NCBI GenBank assembly: GCA_910575775.1
Contig: CAJTEY010000003.1
Span: 148,927-212,926 of the forward strand
Length of the DNA: 64,000 nt
Source of the DNA: Lachnospiraceae bacterium
GTDB lineage: Bacteria; Bacillota; Clostridia; Lachnospirales; Lachnospiraceae
Direction: 5' to 3'
A program made the translations under genes and the position numbers. The notes under the pieces were generated by a model. That model was not told the DNA's origin. It saw nothing but the letters and a program-made list of their open reading frames with translations, and did not search any database. This document shows, piece after piece, positions 1-8,671 of the stretch (position 1 is the first letter of the stretch; each line of letters begins with the position of its first letter).

Positions 1-569
1 CGGTATACTTTCTGCGGGAATTTCCTGTAATCTCTTCCACCCCTCCCGTATCCAATATGATTTTTCCAGCTTACTCCCGGTGTCACACTACAGTCTGCTG
101 TATATCCCAGCTTTTCCAATGCCTGAATATACCATGCGTCAATATACCATCTTCCGCCCCTATGGCTCACAGGTTTTACTCCAAACTGCTCCTGCAGTAA
201 TTCTGTCATCCCCTTCAGCTTGGCCCACAAGACTTTACGGGGATATTCTCCCGCATACGGATTATTACTCCCCCGTCTGTACTGTAATTCATAAACCGGC
301 GGAGTGTTCCATGCATGCATATGCATGCCTATCTCACATTTCTTATCCTTTACCCATTCCCTGGCCATCCCGGCAAACGGCTCTGCCTTTGCCATTTCAT
401 AATTGACCAGGTAAGTCGGGATAAAATGATACTTTTCACAGGTTTTCTGGAACCGCTCTATATATGCGGCATTCTTAACCGTAATATTCCTCATCCCGTT
501 CGGTCTGATTACCGGCTCCCATAAATTATCCCCTTCCGTATCAACCGTTATAATAAAATACTTTTCCAT
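1..569 (-). CDS. Polysaccharide deacetylase-like protein (partial, C-terminus outside window)
   Basis: An open reading frame runs from an ATG at 569 leftwards off the window edge, giving about 189 residues. The N-terminus has a beta strand followed by VDTEGD, and near residue 80 comes GMHMHAW. This DTEGD plus H-x-H pattern is typical of the metal-binding NodB/polysaccharide-deacetylase fold. It starts 18 bases after the stop of the asparagine synthase on the same strand, so the two are probably co-transcribed in a surface-glycan operon. Which sugar is deacetylated, or whether the protein acts on another glycan bond, cannot be told from this fragment. Confidence 0.7.
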   Translation of the reverse strand, partial: MEKYFIITVDTEGDNLWEPVIRPNGMRNITVKNAAYIERFQKTCEKYHFIPTYLVNYEMAKAEPFAGMAREWVKDKKCEIGMHMHAWNTPPVYELQYRRGSNNPYAGEYPRKVLWAKLKGMTELLQEQFGVKPVSHRGGRWYIDAWYIQALEKLGYTADCSVTPGVSWKNHIGYGRGGRDYRKFPQKVY

Positions 570-586
570 CTGGCATCCTCAAATTT

Positions 587-2308
587 CTATCCTGTCAGTT
601 CTTTCCACTCATGGCTTAGCCTTTCACATGTAATTGGAATATTCTTTCTCCTTGCCGCAAAATACTCCGACGGGACAGAAAACCCCCTCTTTTTCCTATA
701 TAAAATCTCCTTCGGAATCACTGTGGAATAGGCATCCTTCATAATCCTTTTGAGCGCATGGGAAGTGCAGCATTCCTCCTCACTTAGGGAAAACGCAAAC
801 TCTATGACCTCCTTCCCCAGAAAGGGAACCCTTGCCTCTAACGAATTTGCCATACTTACCCGGTCTACTTTTGTTAATATATCCCCTGGCAGATATGTCT
901 TAAAATCCAAGTACCTTACACGCGTAATTTGGGGAAGTTCCTTAACATAATATTTTTTCAGATGCCAGTAAGGATCATAATCTTTTCCGATGTTCCACCG
1001 CTTCCGATATGATTCCACTGCTGACTTTTCAGCCAGCATAATATACGGAAAATAATTTTCCAAACCAGTATTTAAGTATTTTTGCACCTTATCCTCTGGC
1101 AGAATACGATGCAGTCCAATCCATTTCCCCGCCTTACTGAACATTTCACTGTCCATCCGTTTCCCGTCAACCGTTTTCGCATACAGGCTGTATCTGTCAT
1201 ATCCGCCAAACAATTCGTCTCCGCCATCTCCGGTCAGAACCACTTTTACATCCTGCCTCGCCAGTGCCGATACAATATAGGATGGGTACGCTGATGTATC
1301 CGCAAACGGTTCATCGTACCATGTTTTCATTCTGCCTTTGATCCTGTCAACATCCCGATGATTCAGAATTTTTGTTTTGCAGTTAAGATGATATTTCCCG
1401 ATCATCATATCCGCAAATCCTGATTCATCATATTTCTTTTCCTCAAATCCGATCGTATATGCATGTATATCCGGGCTGTAATGGTTACACTCGTATGTAA
1501 TTATGCTGGAGTCAATGCCGCCGCTTAAAAAGCATCCGACCGGGACATCTGCTGTTAAATGTTTCTGTACTGACCGGGACAAAATAGATCTCAGTTCATC
1601 ACATAAAACTTCCTCTTTCCTGTACCTGCCTTTTGCAGTGTTCACATGCAGCTTCCAGTATTTGCTGACTTCTTTGATTCTCCGTTTTTCCAGATCATAT
1701 ACCAGCATGTGTGCCGGCGAAAGTTTATAGCAGTCTTTGTACATTGTCTTTGGATCCGGTATATACTGGTAAAACAAATAATCATATAATGCAGTATAAT
1801 CAATCTTCCAATCCACATCCGTACAGGCGGCAGTTAATGCCTTGAGCTCTGAGGCAAATGCAAACTGCCCGTCACGGTAATAATAATAAAGAGGCTTAAT
1901 ACCTGCCCTGTCCCTGTATAGTTTTATCTGCCGGTTTCTTCTGTCATATATTACAATTGCAAACATCCCGTCAATATGATCCAAAAAACGATCTCCATAC
2001 TCAAGATATGCATACAGAATAACTTCCGTATCAGAATGCGACTGAAAATGATATTTCTTTTCTAACTCTTTCTTCAGAAGATCATATCCATATATTTCTC
2101 CATTGTATACAATCGTCACGCTTCCATCTTCACACGTCATTGGCTGCATTCCGTTTTCTGATAAATCCATGATTGACAACCGTGTGAATGCCAATGTGCA
2201 GTCTGACAGTTTAACTACTTTCTGTGCATCCGGCCCACGATGAAAAATACTGTTGATTCCTTTGTTATAATCCCATCCCTGATTATTCCCGCCTAAAATT
2301 CCACACAT
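587..2308 (-). CDS. asnB: Asparagine synthase (glutamine-hydrolysing)
   Basis: The 573-residue protein begins MCGILGG, so after Met removal Cys is the N-terminal nucleophile of a class II glutamine amidotransferase domain (about residues 1-190). A C-terminal synthase domain carries the ATP-pyrophosphatase loop SGGIDSS near residue 268. The family transfers glutamine-derived ammonia to aspartate or an aspartate-like carboxylate using ATP. It sits between a methyltransferase and a deacetylase-like gene in a glycan locus. In such clusters AsnB paralogues often amidate a sugar acid or peptide instead of making free asparagine, so the true substrate is uncertain. Length and motifs look intact. Confidence 0.9.
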   Translation of the reverse strand: MCGILGGNNQGWDYNKGINSIFHRGPDAQKVVKLSDCTLAFTRLSIMDLSENGMQPMTCEDGSVTIVYNGEIYGYDLLKKELEKKYHFQSHSDTEVILYAYLEYGDRFLDHIDGMFAIVIYDRRNRQIKLYRDRAGIKPLYYYYRDGQFAFASELKALTAACTDVDWKIDYTALYDYLFYQYIPDPKTMYKDCYKLSPAHMLVYDLEKRRIKEVSKYWKLHVNTAKGRYRKEEVLCDELRSILSRSVQKHLTADVPVGCFLSGGIDSSIITYECNHYSPDIHAYTIGFEEKKYDESGFADMMIGKYHLNCKTKILNHRDVDRIKGRMKTWYDEPFADTSAYPSYIVSALARQDVKVVLTGDGGDELFGGYDRYSLYAKTVDGKRMDSEMFSKAGKWIGLHRILPEDKVQKYLNTGLENYFPYIMLAEKSAVESYRKRWNIGKDYDPYWHLKKYYVKELPQITRVRYLDFKTYLPGDILTKVDRVSMANSLEARVPFLGKEVIEFAFSLSEEECCTSHALKRIMKDAYSTVIPKEILYRKKRGFSVPSEYFAARRKNIPITCERLSHEWKELTG

Positions 2309-2353
2309 GCTATCCCTCTTCTAATATCTGTATATCCTCTCATATTCCGGCTT

Positions 2354-2974
2354 TTATCTGGTGATCTGCCTATAAATTAAATTCCACCTGCTTCCCCGGG
2401 CTGCTTCATATCTCCTGCTTTTCTTATATAATGTATAGCCCAGTTCCCCCATAACCTTCTCCCAGTCATGTATGTATCTATACGCAGGGGATTTGAGCTG
2501 GTCTACCACTATATAGTCCACCGAATTCCTTTTGGTCACCCCTGCAAGCAGTTCAGTAACGGTATTTCCGTCTATGGAATGTAAAAAATTTACTGCAATC
2601 AGGAAGCTAATATCTTCATTTGCAATGTCTGTAAAGCTCCCCTGTATAAATTTATTCATTGGATGCGCTAATCTGGCTCCTCCAATCACTCTGTTATCAA
2701 TATCAAAGCCTGTTTTTTTCTGTACTGGCAGAGCAACGCCTGCAATAATATCACCGAGTCCACATCCAACCTCTATTACCCGTTTCTTCCTAAGTCCGGG
2801 TTTTTCTGCTATAATTTTGTTGACTGTCTGAACCAGCTCTACCGCATAAATCCTCTCTTCAAACGGCATAAGATGCCATAGATCGAAATGGAATATATTC
2901 TGCAGAATTTTATAATATTTTTCCCTTAAACATCTTGGCATAAATTTACACATCTCAGTCACTTCAGCAAACAT
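2354..2974 (-). CDS. SAM-dependent methyltransferase, class I
   Basis: The protein carries the SAM-binding glycine motif VIEVGCGLGD, followed about 20 residues later by the acidic strand GFDID, as in Rossmann-type class I methyltransferases. Roughly 206 residues is short for the family, with no obvious accessory domain. The start is uncertain: the frame is open to a TTG at 3007, ATG at 2974 overlaps the end of the upstream gene by 11 bases, and ATG at 2953 lies just past that gene's stop. The tight packing argues for co-translation with the glycerophosphotransferase-like gene and for a role in glycan modification. Confidence 0.75.
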   Translation of the reverse strand: MFAEVTEMCKFMPRCLREKYYKILQNIFHFDLWHLMPFEERIYAVELVQTVNKIIAEKPGLRKKRVIEVGCGLGDIIAGVALPVQKKTGFDIDNRVIGGARLAHPMNKFIQGSFTDIANEDISFLIAVNFLHSIDGNTVTELLAGVTKRNSVDYIVVDQLKSPAYRYIHDWEKVMGELGYTLYKKSRRYEAARGSRWNLIYRQITR

Positions 2975-5465
2975 ACGTTGATTCTTCACATAAAACATTT
3001 TTTTCAATAATCGCTTCCAACCAGTTATCTAATGCAAAAAGATATCCTGGTGCTCCTTCCATTACTGCCTCCCTATATTTCCTAACTCGAAGCAGATCCT
3101 TATGTAAATCAAGATGCGCAATCAAGTCATCCCTGCTTATATGTATTGGCAATATTTTCACTTCATTTGAACTTATTATTAATACGCTATAAGTGTTCAA
3201 ATCTATAAATATTAACTCATTATTTTTCCTTTCCAGCAGCAATGAATTTCTCCATCTTGGATATTCATGTTCGTTTGTTTTTACCCCTGATAATATTTCT
3301 ATTCTCTTTCCGTTCTCGCTAAATACTGACACACCTTTTCCGTTTTTATCACACAGATAAAACTTTCCCTTCGCATAGCATCCGTCTATCCACTCTGCTT
3401 TTTTTTCAGTATAAATTTCTCTACATTCATCCAATTTTTCGTCACACTGAAACAGACTTCCTTTTCCTCCCAAAAAGAGAGTTTTATCATCAGCAAAACA
3501 GAACAACAACTCTTGTCTTTCCTTTCGGAGAAAGCTAATTTCATATCTCTCCGTTTCCAAATCAAAAATATATACTTTATTTGATCCCATAAATACACCG
3601 TAAACCTTATTCCCAATCCTCGCATGCTTATCAAATAGAATAGTTCCCTTCATTTCCTCCTTTATATCCGCTTTTACTTTGAGCAGTTGCCCTGTCGTAA
3701 CATTCAATTTTACTACTCCTGCATGGATATCAAAAAAATATATAAAATCCCCATATGTCTCTGCAAACTGATATTTATCCTCAAATTCCAGATCGATATC
3801 TTCCAATACTTTTAAACTGATAGTCACAAACTTTGCACGATCCAGTTCATATATGGCAATATTTTGTGCTGAATGCGGTATAAATATCAATTTGTTACTT
3901 GATCGAAACACCTTGATATATAGCCGGTCCGCATTTTGATACTCATCTGGAAATTGTGCTACATATTCTGTCTTTCCCGTTTCTATATTAACTTTACATA
4001 ACCCATTAAAATCATTAGCTGAAAACCATAAATCATTTTCTACTTGTACACAATCCTCAAACCAAATTGGTATTTTATTCATATCCCGTAATTTCGCTTC
4101 TTTCTCCACATCCTGCACAAGTATATCCATACCACACTCCCGGCATAACTGCATTACAGAGCTCCAATCGCCATAATACGCATCGCTTAAAACCACCGCC
4201 CGATCCATATCCGCCGAGTCATCATAAATCCCCCATCCCTCCGCAACATACCGATCCCGAATCTCCTGATATCCTTCCCACAGCTTCGGTCTCATACTCT
4301 CGATCGTCGCCTGAATCAGTGGGTGTGGTCTCCATAACAGCGCCACCTCATCCCTGTTCTCCTTGAAGATGCCAAACACCGACTCCATCTTTCTGAGCAT
4401 TTTTTCACTGTGCTGCAATAGCGCACTCACACTCGTATTATAAAAAACAATCTTCTTCCAGCTCCCGTCCGGCTTTTCAATAATCCTCAGCCACTCTGCC
4501 GGAATCTCCAGATCCTCTCTTTTTGTATTCAGAACCTTGTCAATCTTCGGTGACCCTGTCCCCAGAAACTTCTTCTCCAGAAATTTCCTGTCCACATGTT
4601 CACCGGGCAGTCCCATTTCCTTTGCAGCCTTGATATATTCATTGATGTAAATCTGCCGCATTTTTTCTGACTGCACAATTACCTGATGGGCATAAATCGT
4701 TCCCGGGGTAAAGCAGAAGTGTTTCATCGTATCAATCGCCGTCTGATCGTCCGGCTCTATTTCCCTCAAAATGAAATAAGGAATATACACTAACTTATCT
4801 GTATAATTTCTTAAATTCCTGGCATAAAAATGAGGGTGCACACTGGTCACATGATTGCATTCATCATAAGGATTATGTATATAAATAATATCCGGGTGGT
4901 GTGCCTCCAGATCATATTTATCATAGCGGGTTATCGGCACATTCTTCGGGTACTGGTCGCCCTCATAATGCTCCTCCCTAAAGCTCCCGTCCGGGTTCTT
5001 GTCAAAATACGGAATCGGAATTACATAGGCTTTGCATGCAGGATCAGCATCCGCTTCTTTCCAGAGGCTTTCCAATGAATCCCACATAGATGCTTTATAT
5101 GGAAGAAACACAATTTCCTTTTTATCATCGGGCAGATCGTATTTGATGCCGTTATGCAGATTCGTCAGCTGCTTCTGAATCTTTTTTGAAATTTTCCGGC
5201 AAACATTTTCATCCGACAGGTTCTCGCTCATCTGATAAATGTTTTCGCAGTAATCTTCCAGGATGTGAACAAGATTTGCATACTTTTCATCAAGTGTATC
5301 TATGTAAGTGCCAAGGACAATGGCTGACTCCTGACACTGTCCCAGCGCTTCCTCTGTTCCCCGGACATTGGTACGGGCAGCCCTTGCGATGGCGTCATTG
5401 GCATTTAAGAGCGTATCTACTGTCTGCAGCATATCTTTCTTTTTATATCTTTCCAATGTCGCCAC
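2964..5465 (-). CDS. CDP-glycerol glycerophosphotransferase-like protein with C-terminal beta-propeller
   Basis: This 833-residue protein has three parts. Residues 1-110 are helical. Residues 110-480 form two Rossmann-like halves with an RPHPL motif and a SDxxxxDWSS stretch near residue 425, as in CDP-glycerol:polyglycerophosphate transferases that build teichoic-acid-like polymers. Residues 490-800 show repeated four-stranded units with aromatic and acidic turns (for example YIFDLET and YLCDKNGKG), which looks like a beta-propeller. There is no signal peptide, so it is probably cytoplasmic or peripheral. It is the first glycan gene after the TnpB-like gene. The domain fusion is unusual, and the exact polymer is unknown. 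Confidence 0.7.
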   Translation of the reverse strand: MATLERYKKKDMLQTVDTLLNANDAIARAARTNVRGTEEALGQCQESAIVLGTYIDTLDEKYANLVHILEDYCENIYQMSENLSDENVCRKISKKIQKQLTNLHNGIKYDLPDDKKEIVFLPYKASMWDSLESLWKEADADPACKAYVIPIPYFDKNPDGSFREEHYEGDQYPKNVPITRYDKYDLEAHHPDIIYIHNPYDECNHVTSVHPHFYARNLRNYTDKLVYIPYFILREIEPDDQTAIDTMKHFCFTPGTIYAHQVIVQSEKMRQIYINEYIKAAKEMGLPGEHVDRKFLEKKFLGTGSPKIDKVLNTKREDLEIPAEWLRIIEKPDGSWKKIVFYNTSVSALLQHSEKMLRKMESVFGIFKENRDEVALLWRPHPLIQATIESMRPKLWEGYQEIRDRYVAEGWGIYDDSADMDRAVVLSDAYYGDWSSVMQLCRECGMDILVQDVEKEAKLRDMNKIPIWFEDCVQVENDLWFSANDFNGLCKVNIETGKTEYVAQFPDEYQNADRLYIKVFRSSNKLIFIPHSAQNIAIYELDRAKFVTISLKVLEDIDLEFEDKYQFAETYGDFIYFFDIHAGVVKLNVTTGQLLKVKADIKEEMKGTILFDKHARIGNKVYGVFMGSNKVYIFDLETERYEISFLRKERQELLFCFADDKTLFLGGKGSLFQCDEKLDECREIYTEKKAEWIDGCYAKGKFYLCDKNGKGVSVFSENGKRIEILSGVKTNEHEYPRWRNSLLLERKNNELIFIDLNTYSVLIISSNEVKILPIHISRDDLIAHLDLHKDLLRVRKYREAVMEGAPGYLFALDNWLEAIIEKNVLCEESTYVC

Positions 5466-5510
5466 CTCTTTCCACTTTCGCCTCGTCTGGCAGCCACAGG
5501 CACTGCATAA

Positions 5511-5720
5511 TTAACAAGGCATATTGGTCACCCATTCGGTGATGCGGAAATTCCGCTTCGCTCCCGGTACTTCTCCCTTTCGGAAGTTCCCAAAGGTCCT
5601 GGCATACCCAATACCCGGCCACAGCCGGCTTCTAATGCCGTCCGGCGTTACGGTTTCTATTACAAATCCGTTACGTCCATTTTTATCAAAAGAAATTTCC
5701 CACAGTCCTACTCCCTCAAA
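5511..5720 (-). pseudogene. C-terminal coding remnant of an unidentified protein
   Basis: Between the TnpB-like gene and the glycerophosphotransferase-like gene, one minus-strand frame reads about 69 codons of very protein-like sequence, including LWEISFDKNGRNGF, TVTPDGIRSRLWP and FRITEWV, ending in TAA at 5511. A TGA sits immediately upstream at 5721-5723 and there is no start codon or ribosome site. It is best read as the beta-rich C-terminal tail of a protein whose front was removed when the TnpB-like gene arrived or the locus was rearranged. I do not recognise the family. The stretch also holds perfect palindromes, so a structured RNA here cannot be excluded. Confidence 0.5.
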
Positions 5721-5771
5721 TCAGTTTTGGTAAAACGCCTCTGCAGAGGCATTCATCTGTGAAAGCTTTCA

Positions 5772-7112
5772 TTATGAACTGATCCGGCCCCTTTTCAAGG
5801 CGTTTTTTGCAGCGTTCTCCCTTTCCGGCAGATTGGCTCCGCAATTCCCACAGGAAAAAATACCGTCTCTTTTTTCCCCGATGGCACCGCATCTGCTGCA
5901 TTCATTGCTGATATTTTTTCCAAACACTTCTTTCAGCTCAATCGACTGTTCCCTGCATTTCTGGCTCAGCCGTTTTTTCACATATCCCTTCTGCCACATG
6001 CTGACAGAACTATTTATCTTTTTGTTAATACCTGCCCTGGAACTCTGCGGCAACTTGGGAAGATATATCACAGCAGGCTTTTCTGTTCTCAGCATACGGT
6101 TAATCTCCGCATTGATGTAAGTATGCAGGGCTGCCTCCAGCTTCTCCCTTCCTGCCATATATTTCTTTCTTCCCGGATTCTTTTCTTTGTTCCTCCGATA
6201 GCGAATATTGCCCTCCCTGACATATTCAGCAAGGGCATACTGATATTCGCTGTACTTTTCGCCGTAAACGGCACCATTATCTGCCACAAACATAGTGCGT
6301 ATGCCTACTGCCACTCCGATTTCCCTTCGGTATTCCTCGTTCTGTCTGATTTTTGTCTCTATGGGTACGTGAATGACAAGGCTGCCTTCCTCTGGAAGAA
6401 GACGGATATACAACTGTTTGGTATAGTGGTTATTGTCTGTGAGGGGAATAAAAACACGCTTGCGTTTCTCTTTTATAGCAAGATAAATTCCGCCGTCATC
6501 ATAACGGTATGCCCGCTCCGCCACTGCGAAACCATCTATCGCATCTGTATGCAGTTTCTTCATATGTCTGCGTACCTGCCTGCGAAGATATTGTTTTAAA
6601 TGTTCTTCGTCAACCTCAGTCCGCACTTCTTCATAGGATTTCTGCCACTCCTGCGACAGGTTTATTTCCTGTTTCATGAGGATGCACGCAAAACAATTGC
6701 TCTGCTTCATTACAAACCGCAGGTAATGTCTGTCCTCCGGCGTCAGATTTTCGTTCTCCCGAATGCACTTTTCGATCCTGCTTTTAGTCTGTGTCCACTG
6801 GTTCTTGATATCTCCCAGTGCGTCAAATACAGCCAGATAGAAATATACCGACGGCAGTCCCAGAGTTGTTCTCAGACCGCTTGCCGTCATCTCATTTTGC
6901 ACCGTATAACCCGGATAGATCTTTGGCAGGCTTTTGATTCCACCGTAGCGCTGGTATACATAGTTCTTGACTGTACTGTAATCCTTCGCGATCTCCTGAA
7001 GCTTTTTCATATCCGTCTCAGAAATGGGTTCGCTATTATATTGGCGGACGGTCTTGCATATAGTTCTCGGCGGCATATGGCTGTGTCTGCCTCCCGGTTT
7101 TTCTGATATCAT
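5772..7112 (-). CDS. TnpB-like protein with degenerate RuvC active site (possible RNA-guided regulator)
   Basis: The 446-residue protein has the OrfB/TnpB layout: helical N-terminus, RuvC-I near residue 265, RuvC-II near 350, a CxxC...CxxC zinc ribbon (Cys405, 408, 421, 424) and the terminal ENAAKNAL motif. The catalytic positions appear lost. The RuvC-I aspartate is replaced in IGVAVGI (Ala268), the RuvC-II strand reads VIYLPKL with no E-D pair, and the RuvC-III D-x-N-A-A site reads R431-E-N-A-A. The start may be the ATG at 7112, which abuts a 29-bp repeat with no ribosome site, or 7076, preceded at some distance by GGGAGG. Loss of all three acids in an otherwise open frame suggests a nuclease-dead, exapted TnpB of the TldR kind. 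Confidence 0.75.
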   Translation of the reverse strand: MISEKPGGRHSHMPPRTICKTVRQYNSEPISETDMKKLQEIAKDYSTVKNYVYQRYGGIKSLPKIYPGYTVQNEMTASGLRTTLGLPSVYFYLAVFDALGDIKNQWTQTKSRIEKCIRENENLTPEDRHYLRFVMKQSNCFACILMKQEINLSQEWQKSYEEVRTEVDEEHLKQYLRRQVRRHMKKLHTDAIDGFAVAERAYRYDDGGIYLAIKEKRKRVFIPLTDNNHYTKQLYIRLLPEEGSLVIHVPIETKIRQNEEYRREIGVAVGIRTMFVADNGAVYGEKYSEYQYALAEYVREGNIRYRRNKEKNPGRKKYMAGREKLEAALHTYINAEINRMLRTEKPAVIYLPKLPQSSRAGINKKINSSVSMWQKGYVKKRLSQKCREQSIELKEVFGKNISNECSRCGAIGEKRDGIFSCGNCGANLPERENAAKNALKRGRISS

Positions 7113-7141
7113 TTCGCAGAATTGGATATTCTGCGAATTTT
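7113..7141. repeat. 29-bp inverted repeat, left copy
   Basis: This copy is exactly the reverse complement of 9395-9423. Each copy is itself nearly palindromic: 10-base arms TTCGCAGAAT and ATTCTGCGAA flank a 5-base loop, so each can also fold as a hairpin. The left copy lies directly against the start codon of the TnpB-like gene and downstream of the recombinase gene. Beside it, 7138-7160 forms a second hairpin with arms TTTTAGCT and AGCTAAAA. It may be a recombination site for the adjacent tyrosine recombinase or a duplicated terminator. Confidence 0.75.
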
Positions 7142-7171
7142 AGCTGTTTAATAGCTAAAAGCACCCATTTG

Positions 7172-8308
7172 CTATGCCTGACCACATAGCTGACCATAAT
7201 CAGCTGAGAGTGCATTGATATATTTGCGCTTGGTATCCATGCTGGGATGCACGTATCGGTTTAGTGTAATCTGTACATTGGAATGTCCCAAAATCTCACT
7301 CAGACTCTTGATATCCATTCCACTGTCAATGCAGTTTGTGGCAAAGGTGTGTCTCAAGATATGAAAGTTGTAATTTGGAGCATGGATCTCTTCCAGATAT
7401 TTTTTAAAATGATTTTGATAAGTACGAGGCTCCATCGGTTTATTATTTTGTAAAACATATTCCTGCCCCTCCTGTCGAAATCTTTTAAGAAGAGACATCA
7501 GCGTATCTGATATGGGGAGTGCCCGTTTAGAAAAATCACTTTTGGGAGCCGTCTCTAAAAGAATGGTTTTGGTTGGCCCTTCTTTGCTCTCGATTCTCTG
7601 TACGGTTCTGTTGACGTGAAGAAGTCCTCTGTCCTGATCTATATCAGCCCACTTCAAAGCACATATTTCACCCAGGCGAAGCCCGGTGAAAAGGCAAAGG
7701 TATATTCCTGCCTTGGAGATATTCATATCACTGTAAAGAAACTGGATTAATCTGGTTTGCTCTGTGCGGTTCATAACTTCAACTGATGATGTTCTTTTCT
7801 GGAGGGAGCAGCCTGTGATAGCAGGCATGGGATGACCGTACTGTTTTTCGGCATATTGCAATGTCTGTCTGATAATGGCGAAAACACTGTGTCTGGTCGA
7901 ATCCGATACTTTCAACGCCGATATCCGAATCTGAATGTGGTTGTCGGACATCTGGGAAAGCATATCTGAGAAAAAGAGGTTCTGGATATGACATGTATAA
8001 AGCTTCTTATATTTAATATATGTAGAGTATTTTCTGTTTTGAGCTATCTCCTCCAGCCATTCCTCCACAAGTACACAAAAACCAGTATCATAAATCTGCA
8101 TTCCATCATTTAACTGTGAAGCCAGCACAGCAGGGGATTCCCTGTTACTTAACAAATACATTTTGGCGGTAAGCTTTTCTTTCACCTCCCTGTAAGATTT
8201 TCCGTAAACAGACAGATAACGCTTTTTACCATCTGCAGATGTCACCGGATAGCGGCCTTCCCACCTTCCGTCTGTGCGTTTCCTTATGTTGTCACCTCGT
8301 CTTGGCAT
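7172..8308 (-). CDS. int: Tyrosine recombinase / phage-type integrase
   Basis: The protein has an N-terminal AP2-like arm-binding segment (KRTDGRWEGRYP), a SAM-like core-binding domain, and a C-terminal catalytic domain with the full set: Arg in TGLRLGEICAL, His and Arg in HILRHTF, His in LGHSN and the Tyr nucleophile in NRYVHP. It therefore looks active. Two ATGs lie at 8314 and 8308. AAAGGAG is correctly spaced only for 8308. No excisionase or other phage genes are nearby, so it may serve a local inversion switch or be left from a small integrative element. A 29-bp inverted repeat pair brackets it. Confidence 0.88.
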   Translation of the reverse strand: MPRRGDNIRKRTDGRWEGRYPVTSADGKKRYLSVYGKSYREVKEKLTAKMYLLSNRESPAVLASQLNDGMQIYDTGFCVLVEEWLEEIAQNRKYSTYIKYKKLYTCHIQNLFFSDMLSQMSDNHIQIRISALKVSDSTRHSVFAIIRQTLQYAEKQYGHPMPAITGCSLQKRTSSVEVMNRTEQTRLIQFLYSDMNISKAGIYLCLFTGLRLGEICALKWADIDQDRGLLHVNRTVQRIESKEGPTKTILLETAPKSDFSKRALPISDTLMSLLKRFRQEGQEYVLQNNKPMEPRTYQNHFKKYLEEIHAPNYNFHILRHTFATNCIDSGMDIKSLSEILGHSNVQITLNRYVHPSMDTKRKYINALSADYGQLCGQA

Positions 8309-8324
8309 ATGCATTTCTCCTTTC

Positions 8325-8374
8325 TGACCACTTTTTTGACCACAAATATATCATTAATAACAGTTTCGTGACAA
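8325..8374 (-). promoter_or_regulatory. Promoter and direct repeats upstream of the recombinase gene
   Basis: Read on the minus strand there is a TTGTCA -35 (8369-8374), an 18-base spacer and a TATATT -10 (8345-8350). Just downstream, TGGTCA occurs twice as a direct repeat separated by seven bases, close to the start codon. The repeats could be arm-type binding sites for the integrase or an operator, but this is inference. Confidence 0.45.
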
Positions 8375-8422
8375 TTTATGACAAAATTTTACATATGGTT
8401 TAGCAGAAACGTTTTTTCGTGC

Positions 8423-8451
8423 TTGACATGCGCTAGACGGTTCTTTATAAT
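8423..8451 (+). promoter_or_regulatory. Consensus sigma-A promoter for the Uma2-family gene
   Basis: A perfect TTGACA at 8423-8428 is followed by exactly 17 bases and a perfect TATAAT at 8446-8451. Transcription would start near 8458, leaving a leader of about 210 bases before the Uma2-family gene. Such a fully consensus promoter is rare and implies strong transcription unless it is held off by control in the leader. Confidence 0.75.
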
Positions 8452-8489
8452 GTTTACAAAGCATAATATTTTATCGACAACAAATGTTC

Positions 8490-8671
8490 GGTGTAATCTT
8501 ATTTTACACCAGAGTCAAACAAATCGGTTTTCTGATCGGTTTCCAGTCTGTGTTTCAGAATTTCTATGCTTTTAAATCAATCAATACAATTTAAGAGCGG
8601 GAGATTCCAAACAATGTCCGGCAATAGATGTCGGGACAAGCTGGCTCTCCTGCAGAACAGGAGGGCAAGTC
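8490..8671 (+). promoter_or_regulatory. Structured leader with sequestered ribosome site
   Basis: The leader contains a hairpin with arms GGTGTAA and TTACACC near 8490-8510, two direct copies of ATCGGTTT near 8520-8540, and a terminal hairpin CTCCTG-CAGAA-CAGGAG immediately before the ATG at 8672. The last hairpin pairs the AGGAGG ribosome-binding site with an upstream CTCCT, so translation from 8672 should be repressed unless the hairpin opens. A second, weaker ribosome site (AGAGGAA) precedes an in-frame ATG at 8708. Confidence 0.45.

Noticed and set aside
80..524. Plus-strand open frames at the left edge
   Set aside because: They lie opposite a clear minus-strand deacetylase-like gene that runs off the window.
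5466..5771. Guide (omega) RNA for the TnpB-like protein
   Set aside because: The gap has palindromes, such as 5737-5750 and 5544-5556, but also a convincing protein-coding fragment, so a guide RNA could not be supported from sequence alone.
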